64,000 nucleotides of DNA from Hofstenia miamia (Eukaryota > Xenacoelomorpha > Acoela), in the NCBI GenBank assembly GCA_004352715.1, contig SCFE01000016.1, forward strand, positions 467,333 through 531,332, written 5' to 3'. A program made the position numbers and the translations under genes. Below the pieces are notes generated by a model. It was not told the DNA's origin and ran no database searches. It saw only the letters and a program-made list of their open reading frames with translations. Positions 56,318-64,000 of the stretch are shown in pieces (position 1 is the first letter of the stretch; each line of letters opens with the position of its first letter).

Positions 56318-58173
56318 ATTTTTTGTCATTTGAATTTCCAAAGTTCATACCTTCCATTTTAAATATGAAAATAAAGAATTTGATAAATGTGTTAGCACTG
56401 TAGACTCATTTATAGATATTTGTAAATTTTATTGCAATTGTTAAGTCGATACTAATGTCAAAATTTTTAACAATATACCAATTGACTACTGCTGCTATTA
56501 CTTAGTATTATTAAAGGAGTACCAACAATTATACTGAAGATGCTGTTATAAGAACGATATATCATATCAGACAAAACTTGAAATGGATATAGTCTCTGAT
56601 TTTTTTGATAATGGTTTTCTTAATGCTTAAAATTCCTTTGAAATGAATTTACTAGATTCAATAAACTATGATGCAACCACTTAGCAAAGCGGTACGTAAG
56701 CAATAATTTCTGTCCAAAATTTTTCTTAAAATCAAAAACCAAACAATGCAGTTTTACTTTGCAAAACAACTAAAGTAATTTTGGGAAAACTCAATTTTTT
56801 GAAAATTATTTTTGACATTGTAAAAATAACAAAAATGAGATTTTTCCAAGATACATTGGAAAAAGTATGAGTAAGTAAACTTTTAAAGCCTAAGCAGCTG
56901 AATATAAAGGTATACATACTTTTTGTAACTTGCACTAACACTTATATGGAAATTTTTTTCGTGGAAAAGTTGATTCTCACACCCTGGTCAAAAGCCCGCA
57001 TTAACGGATGAGAGTTCTTCACCCACTTCAAGTTGTTTAATACGAAAAATAAATCTGACTTCGGGAAACAGACAATAGTTCTGTACATAAATGACAATTG
57101 TCTTGAAAACATCTTTTTTTGATGAGCAGATAGTATAATATAATTTTCAGTAGTGTCACAATAAAGAAATGAGTGAATCATATAATGTTATAATTTTATT
57201 TTTAGTAGTTACTCTTGCTAAACCTTATTGTGCAACGGGATTTGTTCCCCTCAAACCCTCTTGAGCTGCAGGGTGTTGATGAGTCCAATGAGTCCAAACG
57301 ACCTGTACTAGCCAGGGTTTAGCCAAGAATATGTCAACTGAGGGTTGAAGTTGACGTGCGAGCAACAATTGTTAGCTAGTCTTTCCAAATAGTAGATTTT
57401 AAATATTTTCCAAGTATGTTATTAATTTGATTTGTAGCTTCTATTCAGCAAGCTATTTTAGGTTTTTATTTTGATGTTGTTGTATTTATAAACAATTTCT
57501 AATTTTCTAGGGCTTTGTTCCTGTTTTTTGGTAAAACGTTCGTGCTTACTGCCTGTTAGTTAAAACAAGCATGAGCTTTGAGAAATTACATGCGTTACGG
57601 AACGGATTTGGTAAATTTTTGAGAAATTATATTGGCTGCGGGGCGGAATAGTTAGAAATTACGACTTTCAACAAAGATGGTCTAAACATTGTACTACTGC
57701 TACAGGCTAATTTATATTAATGAGCCAAAAATGGAAGTTAGTGTACTCTGTTAATTCTAAATACTAATGATTCTCGATTTTATTTTTAAAGCAAGAAGAG
57801 ACAAATTTCAAGAAATATTTTAAAAAAATTAATAGGAACTTTGACGCTGATTTTAATTTTTTACTAGTGCCTCAAAAACGAGAGGTAATAGCAGAGAATA
57901 TAAACCAGAAAAACTTTCAAATGATTGTCACTCAATTGGTTACGATGTAGCTTTTATATTCACAGAAATATACTTAATAAAATACAAAGGAATCAAGCAG
58001 AGATATTGTTCTCTGAAATTCTATTCCAAAATTCAAGAATGCCTGTTTATACTTAATATCGGACTGTATGGCTTGTAGAATCAATTTAAGCGATGGCTGA
58101 CTCCATTACCATAGGCGCTATACTGTTTTTATCAGGGCAAGATAGAGTACATTTCATTAATGCGATAGGCGAA
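56318..58173. other. Intergenic stretch
   Basis: No gene recognised. It contains a GC-richer patch at 57230-57330 with a hammerhead-ribozyme-like core (listed separately). Confidence 0.45.
57247..57325 (+). ncRNA. Possible degenerate hammerhead-ribozyme motif
   Basis: TTGATGAGTCC is followed 4 nt later by AGTCCAAACGACCTGTA, resembling a type I hammerhead core (CTGATGAG, short stem II, CGAAAC, minimal stem III, GTA). AAACCCT upstream and AGGGTTT downstream could close an outer stem I. Departures are C3 changed to T and loss of the GGACGA half of stem II, so activity is unlikely. Such motifs are known in Penelope-like elements and retrozymes. Weak evidence. Confidence 0.25.
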
Positions 58174-58525
58174 TTAATCAATCAAGACACTAAGGAGATT
58201 GTTATAAGCATTTCCCTGTAGTGTGCGATTTAGTGCTGAAAGGTGTGTAGCCAAGTCAATATCAATCATAAATGCCAAATTCTCAATTGGTGAGCTGCGA
58301 GATGTTTTTCTTCCATTCGGCAAATATTTTAATCTTGAACTGGAAAAATGTAGTTGAATCTTTTGAGGAATGCAACACGGCTTAATCATATAACAGCAGT
58401 GAAAATAACAACGTTTTAGTATATTCATCATCAATGTCTGGAAAAAACTTGATACATTTACAAAAGCTAAACGTAATTTCTCCAATTAAATTCATAGTTG
58501 TTCTTACGACGTTTATCATATTGGG
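58174..58525 (-). pseudogene. hAT transposase remnant (GTF2IRD2/ZBED-like)
   Basis: Minus-strand frames read PDIDDEYTKTLLF near 58440-58400 and, in another frame, SSPIENLAFMIDIDLATHLS followed by ALNRTLQGN to 58174. This matches the LAFLxDITxHLNxLNxxLQG block of hAT-like transposases domesticated in GTF2IRD2 and ZBED proteins. Stops and shifts are present, and the flanks give no terminus. Confidence 0.65.
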
Positions 58526-59470
58526 TATGTTCAAAAATTTAGAAACAATCTTCTTTTTTCACGGAAATCAGGTTATCTTCCTCATGCCATTTGTTGATGA
58601 GTGCTACGTTCACATAAAATAAGGCTTATAGCTTTGATGATATAAGGGAAACTGGATCGAACATCTACTACATAATGTTGAAATTTCAAGGACCATAAAT
58701 TCAATGTATTGGTAAACTATCATTTAACATGAACTTCTCTCCATGTATTCAAGCCCTTCCAAAAGTTTGGCAACGTGTTATATATTCTGGCCAACTCCAG
58801 TTTCTCCTCTCAAACGACACTCCGTACTTCAAAACGATTCACCTGGAATACCCAACTTGAACATTATTAAGAATATGAAGAGGCTGCCTTCCTTACGATT
58901 CACATTGGATGAAATGAATGTTTGACATTTCACCTCAAATGTAGTTGAAAACCAACGATATCATAAGAAAATAATAACTTATTATCGATTTGGTTGCGGA
59001 AAAATCTATACTTTTGTTGTTCAGTGATCCATTTAAAAATTTATGCAACGGTAGATGTATACATATTTTGAATTGTTTATTATAAATTATAACAAAATAA
59101 ATATAGTTAATTGACAATTTCTTTACAAACTGAATGGATTTTTACACTGTGGAATTGCACATGCGAATCTTGATTTCTAAATAACATAGTTAATGCAAAA
59201 TTTCGAAAACTTGAAATAATTATAATGCATAAAGTGAGCATTAAGCTTATGTGCAAAATGATTTAAATATGTTTATGATAATATTTAGTATATTTTACAA
59301 TTGGTTAGCATGTTATCGACAGAATTAGAAAAATAACAATACAAATTTGTGTGAGCATTCACTAGAAAAAATAGCATATGTACTTTTTAAAATTGCTTCT
59401 TTTATGTAAGAATTTATGTAGCGGGCATAAAATGAGCTCTAAGACTTAACACTTAAATGATCCTAAGCGG
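58526..59470. other. Intergenic stretch
   Basis: No confident feature. A 60-codon plus-strand frame at 58743 contains PNLNIIKNMKRL, faintly like a Tc1 SPDLNIIE block, but too weak to call. Confidence 0.4.
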
Positions 59471-60080
59471 ATATATATATANNNNNNNNNNNNNNNNNNN
59501 NNNNNNNNNNNNNNNNNNNNNNNNNNNNNNNNNNNNNNNNNNNNNNNNNNNNNNNNNNNNNNNNNNNNNNNNNNNNNNNNNNNNNNNNNNNNNNNNNNNN
59601 NNNNNNNNNNNNNNNNNNNNNNNNNNNNNNNNNNNNNNNNNNNNNNNNNNNNNNNNNNNNNNNNNNNNNNNNNNNNNNNNNNNNNNNNNNNNNNNNNNNN
59701 NNNNNNNNNNNNNNNNNNNNNNNNNNNNNNNNNNNNNNNNNNNNNNNNNNNNNNNNNNNNNNNNNNNNNNNNNNNNNNNNNNNNNNNNNNNNNNNNNNNN
59801 NNNNNNNNNNNNNNNNNNNNNNNNNNNNNNNNNNNNNNNNNNNNNNNNNNNNNNNNNNNNNNNNNNNNNNNNNNNNNNNNNNNNNNNNNNNNNNNNNNNN
59901 NNNNNNNNNNNNNNNNNNNNNNNNNNNNNNNNNNNNNNNNNNNNNNNNNNNNNNNNNNNNNNNNNNNNNNNNNNNNNNNNNNNNNNNNNNNNNNNNNNNN
60001 NNNNNNNNNNNNNNNNNNNNNNNNNNNNNNNNNNNNNNNNNNNNNNNNNNNNNNNNNNNNNNNNNNTATATATATATATA
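59471..60080. repeat. (TA)n microsatellite with a 585-base gap
   Basis: (TA)n on both sides of N at 59482-60066. Long apparent frames here are artefacts of N. Confidence 0.9.
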
Positions 60081-60805
60081 CATAATGCAGAGAACGAAAT
60101 GTAAGCAAAAAAAGTTTTTTCAAAGTTTCTGTTGATTTCATATGTTAGTAATATAAAATAACATATAATCTACATAAATTCTTTGAAAAAATCGATTATA
60201 TAAAATGAAGGTCAATATTTGATATGTCCATATTTGTTATTATGAACGACCTGGATCCTGTCTGGCATTAACAGAACTAAGTTTTTGATGTAGTTATTAA
60301 AAATTCTATGAACCCATCCTTGAATAAGTTTTTGTATTAAATTTACTATTGAATGTAGTTTCCATTAGGAAAACCCGAATTATTTAAGAAATTTTACAAG
60401 GCGATTTCTATGACGTCCATATCATAAGCTAGGGTAGGGTCCGTCCCCGTGCCAGCTCGTAGCCCGCACCCATGAAAATACGCCAGTTGGCTTTCCCGTG
60501 CCCGAATGCTAAGCCCGTTAAACCCTTAGCTAAATAATATTTGACTAGAATTGCTTGATGCTAACAAGAAAACCTTTAGCTTTGCTATTAAGCATACTTA
60601 AACTATGATAGCCATCAATGAATTTACATCAATAAAGTTTTTTGTTGAAATCACTGAAAAGCTTAATTTTACAAATATAAAATCATAATTTTGAGCAAAT
60701 TAATCAAAAAGTTATGTCAATCATTGATAAAGTGCGCTTCAAACATCATAACAATAATTAGGGATGGGATTTATAGCCTAAGTAGATTTTTATGAATATT
60801 TGGAC
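60081..60805. other. Non-coding stretch with GC-rich phrases
   Basis: 60430-60530 contains GTCCCCGTGCC, TAGCCCGCACCC and TTCCCGTGCCCG, similar to phrases at 62.1 and 14.7 kb; possibly one end of a MITE. No gene found. Confidence 0.4.
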
Positions 60806-61152
60806 CAGACTTGTCAACGAGCCGAGCTTTTAACTACCCGAACCGGGCCGAGCTTGAGCACAGTATTCGATATACAACGAGCCCTAAACGAGCCTAATTT
60901 AGGTAAAGCAAGTTTATAGTTCTGCTTGTTAATTTGATTATGGAGATTTTTCATATTTTTTGCAGTCAGTATGCCTTTCTTTTAATCTTATTTAAGAAAT
61001 GTTTATTAAATTATAGGAAAAGCTATGTAAAAAATTGTTTGAGCACAATATTTTAAAAAAAAACGCTAAGCTAAAACGAACCTCATTCAAATACTTTATG
61101 AGACGAGCCGAGCCGAGCCGAGCTTGGAAATGTTGGCTCGTTGACAAGTCTG
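60806..61152. mobile_element. hAT-type MITE with CGAGCC termini, copy 1
   Basis: 347 bp. Perfect 18-bp inverted ends CAGACTTGTCAACGAGCC. Flanking 8-mers ATTTGGAC and ATTTTGAC differ at one base. Subterminal CGAGCC words recur on both sides, including three tandem GAGCC units at 61103-61121. Confidence 0.85.
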
Positions 61153-61160
61153 ATTTTGAC

Positions 61161-61514
61161 ACAGTTTTCTTTAACGTATATTTCCATGATAGCTCGCATA
61201 TTCCATCGTATTTCACACGCGAATATCACAGATACAAATATTTCGCAGAATTTTATTTGTTTCTGCAACACCTCGAAATTGAAGGCTAACAAATATTGGA
61301 AATTTTAGAAACTTATTTACTTGCTGGACGACAACTAGGAATTTCGTTTCATTGTATCTTTAAATTTCGTTCTGAAGCTATAACGCAACTGCAAGGGTGG
61401 TTATTTCTATGCAGCGAGTTTGAGATACTTGATAATGTTACGGAACTAATACAGGGGGCGATGTACAAAGAAAAGCTCAATGATTTACAGGAAATCTCGA
61501 TTTACGATCCATGA
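61161..61514 (+). CDS. Unidentified coding-like frame with one stop
   Basis: A single frame runs from the MITE edge to a stop at 61512-61514, interrupted only by TAA at 61287-61289. It contains YFTREYHRYKYFAEFYLFLQ, then GISFHCIFKFRSEAITQLQ and EILDNVTELIQGAMYKEKL. The residue use is far from the AT-driven background. A TTTTAG acceptor-like site lies at 61304-61309. The family is unknown; it may be an exon of an unrecognised gene or a transposon relic. Confidence 0.35.
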
Positions 61515-62937
61515 GAACATTTGCACAAGCTATAATGAAGAATAAATCCGTGCAGTTGATTTTAATCCTTTAAATGTTCTTATATACAAAAATGTGCCTC
61601 TAGTATAGGTGGGTCAAATTCAAACACGAATATTCATGACTGTTGATCATTTGAAACAACATGTATGTGTATATTAGTATACATGTGCATACCTTAGTAA
61701 TTGAATATCTGTTCTCTTTAATGTAGTTTTATACATATTATAATTTTGGTGTATTATTTGACGACGAATATTTCCGGATATTTTTAAGCATATAAACCTG
61801 GGCTCTAACTATACCACACCCAACAGCATGAAAATAATGAAATTGAAATTACACTGCACTGCTTGTATGACATTGAAAAATAAATAAATTACATTAATTC
61901 GTCTTCTGAAGTTAGCTTCTTATCTTACAATATAATGTACACAAGTACTATATTATTAATAATGCAATATCAGCAGTGAAATGGTATTCCTTAAAATTAA
62001 TGTAGGCAATAAATTTTATGTGAAATATTTAATGTATTGTTTTGTAATTCCACCAAACACATATACGTAGATATATAGAATAACCTAATGTACATCAAAC
62101 AAATGATTTTAAGAACATAAATAATCGAGTAACAACATGCAGAGCCCGTATGCCCGGCCCGTGCCCGTAGTATAGAAGCCTGTGCCCGTAGACTTTTGTT
62201 CGTGCCCGTTACGGGCTCTACCCCAGCTCATAGGTCGTGAATCGTTTAGCTTTTTTTGTAATCGATTTGTGAAAATTTCAATTTTAACTAGGATCACACA
62301 TTAAGTGGCTGTCATATCTGTAAATTACGAATCTTGGTTAGATTCTTGGATCAAAACATTCTACATGTTCACAACACTTCACAACATATATTCAGATAAT
62401 AGATTGAAATTATATATTTTGTATTTAGTATTTTTACATGTTGTACATTGGATTATAAAAACCTAGCCAGTGAAATTCTCATAGAACTATTTGATTACAG
62501 TTTATATAAAATTTATCTATCGATATGAATTGAAATAAATAGAACTGAAGTGTTGACGTAATTGATAATAGTTGACATTACAGCATCATACAACCTACAC
62601 ACCACGCATTTATTTACAATGAACAGTGTCTTTTTATATCGATTCAATCATCCTTCTTTCAATAGAATAATTTTTAAGAATTAAGCCCCATGCAGACACA
62701 TAGTATGCAATATTCTGCAATATATAATTGTTAATATAATAAAAGCGAATTATCACTAAAGTCACCATCAAAAAGAATATCAAATATACTTGTCAAAATA
62801 CATATATGTCTATATATTAAATGTATTTCAAGGTTACAGGTTATTGTCAAATCCCACGTTTATTTTAATGTTATCGTAATTGATAAATAATACCTGATAT
62901 AAAATGATTTCTACATTCTTGTCTCAAATACAATAAT
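61515..62937. other. Intergenic stretch with a GC-rich short repeat
   Basis: At 62141-62222 the minus strand carries four TACGGGC words (three as TACGGGCAC) in about 80 bp, framed by inverted AGAGCCCGTA. No gene found elsewhere. Confidence 0.5.
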
Positions 62938-62945
62938 ACTAATAC

Positions 62946-62999
<54 letters not shown>
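62938..62999. repeat. (AAT)n microsatellite
   Basis: About 20 units of AAT immediately before a LINE tail fragment; it may itself be the tail of an older insertion. Confidence 0.95.
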
Positions 63000-63001
<2 letters not shown>

Positions 63002-63282
63002 GTTAAAGAAAGTTGAAGGAGTCCCGGTAGTTGTAGGAGCACTAGGAGCAGTGATTAAGAAGCATAAGAGATACTTGGAGGAGTTGGAAGTACCAAAGTG
63101 GGGAGGAGCAGTAGCAAAGAAGGCAGCATTATTAGGAACAGCTAAAGTCCTGAGGAAAGCTCTCAGACTCCCTGGGAACTTGTGAGTTCCCCGAGCTGAG
63201 AGGGATACCAGTATGAAGCTGTGAGAAGTAAGAAAGAATAATATAATACTAATAATAACAATAATAATAATAATAATAATAA
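63000..63282 (+). mobile_element. 5'-truncated LINE 3' end with (AAT)n tail
   Basis: The plus strand reads VEGVPVVVGALGAVIKKHKR and AALLGTAKVLRKAL before a stop near 63183, followed by about 60 bp of 3' UTR and (AAT)n. The PVVxGALG...LLGTAxxLRKxL pattern is one I recall from the C terminus of invertebrate retroelement polyproteins; this is from memory. The frame is intact over this piece, suggesting a relatively recent insertion. Confidence 0.55.
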
Positions 63283-63365
63283 ATATTTGCCCAAGAATTA
63301 GAATTTTAGAAGTACAAACTAAATATACATGCATAATATATAATAATAGTAAGTGTGTGTTTGTC

Positions 63366-63687
63366 CAGGCCTATCAACGAGCCGAACTGAGCCGAGCAGA
63401 GCTTGAGAACTGCATTGGATCTAGAATGAGCCCAAAACTAGCCTTTATTAAGTTCTTTTTAATATGTGTATGCATATTTTATTATTTTTTTATTTAATAT
63501 ACCTTTTTTATAATATTATTTTAAAATGTGTATAAAATAGTACGAAGAGCTATAAACAAAATTTATCGAGATAAACCGAGCCTGATTGAATGTTGTGTAT
63601 CACGAGTAGAGGCGAGCCGTTCCGAAATTACTCAAAAGTAAAACGAGCTAAACCAAGTTTAAAAATTTCGGCTTGTTCATATGTCTG
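63366..63687. mobile_element. hAT-type MITE with CGAGCC termini, copy 2
   Basis: About 322 bp. It starts CAGGCCTATCAACGAGCC and ends TTCGGCTTGTTCATATGTCTG, a diverged version of the 60806 element; the internal GAGCTTGAGAACTGCATTGG aligns with GAGCTTGAGCACAGTATTCG. Flanking 8-mers match at only 5 of 8, so this copy is older. Confidence 0.75.
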
Positions 63688-63941
63688 TGTCTATGTACGT
63701 GGTGAGCTCACTGTAAGAAATCGGTTAATGCGTTTGGCATGTTTGTGTCTCCAATTGTGTTTTGTCGGTGTAAAAGTGCTCTTTTGCTGCAAATAAATTT
63801 ATGTGATCGCGGATTTACATTTATGTAATTAACAAGAAACGACATGGATTCTCGGCCATATTTATGCTTAAATAAAATTGAGGCTGCATGGAATTGGATT
63901 TGATATATCGTAGACAATATATTATACGTTCGTTCGTACTA

Positions 63942-63967
63942 TGATGATGATGATGATGATGATGATG

Positions 63968-64000
<33 letters not shown>
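63942..64000. repeat. Compound (GAT)n(AAT)n microsatellite
   Basis: About nine GAT units change into AAT units running to the end of the window. Confidence 0.95.

Noticed and set aside
58743-58925. Frame with PNLNIIKNMKRL resembling a Tc1 SPDLNIIE block
   Set aside because: No other Tc1 motif, no inverted ends and poor match; likely chance.
1-64000. tRNA, rRNA or CRISPR features
   Set aside because: No B-box-like GGTTCRANYCC with a plausible cloverleaf, no rRNA-like stretch and no regularly spaced repeat array was seen. A covariance search could still find something missed by eye.

Overview
This is a window of AT-rich nuclear DNA from an animal (metazoan). It has no bacterial features: genes are broken by spliceosomal introns, intergenic space is large, (TA)n and (AAT)n microsatellites are frequent, and several classes of eukaryotic transposon are present. 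The host genes have best-recognised relatives in animals (a C2orf69-type protein, a FAM184-type coiled coil, a TMEM86-type lysoplasmalogenase, and a pseudouridine glycosidase/PfkB kinase fusion). The exact phylum cannot be read from this window; an AT-rich invertebrate fits best. Introns range from 40 nt to about 2.4 kb. All gene models below are assembled by eye from reading frames and splice signals.

Host genes: (1) 1851-5035, minus, a two-exon C2orf69 homologue whose single intron has a GC donor; (2) 17253-22024, minus, a four-exon bifunctional pseudouridine-5'-phosphate glycosidase plus PfkB sugar kinase of 651 aa; (3) 33716-37503, plus, a FAM184-like coiled-coil protein in at least three exons; (4) 52145-52933, plus, a single-exon TMEM86/YhhN membrane protein with a polyadenylation signal. 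A few further frames look coding but could not be identified (about 6.2, 31.3, 38.4, 51.7 and 61.3 kb).

Most of the recognisable remainder is transposon debris. From 7.5 to 12.7 kb a plus-strand non-LTR retrotransposon is split by a 678-bp TTAA-flanked element, by a minus-strand LINE fragment and by a 2.15-kb piggyBac element; its reading frame rejoins when the two TTAA elements are removed conceptually. A second related retrotransposon at 32.2-33.1 kb carries a different 75-bp TTAA element at the same conserved codon pair. Other remnants are reverse-transcriptase pieces at 24.7, 26.0, 28.5-29.0, 35.5-35.9 and 63.1 kb, hAT transposase pieces at 25 and 58 kb, three Tc1/mariner elements (42.4-43.7, 48.1-49.3 and 55.7-56.3 kb), a pogo-like element into which one Tc1 has inserted, and at least six MITE copies with hAT-type or TTAA-type ends.

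Assembly quality matters here. There are four runs of N longer than one base (three in (TA)n arrays) and two single-N joins. Three joins (25860-25880, 40820, 49564) are flanked by near-perfect direct duplications (121 bp, 1844 bp, 1138 bp) that look like unmerged contig overlaps or alleles rather than biology.
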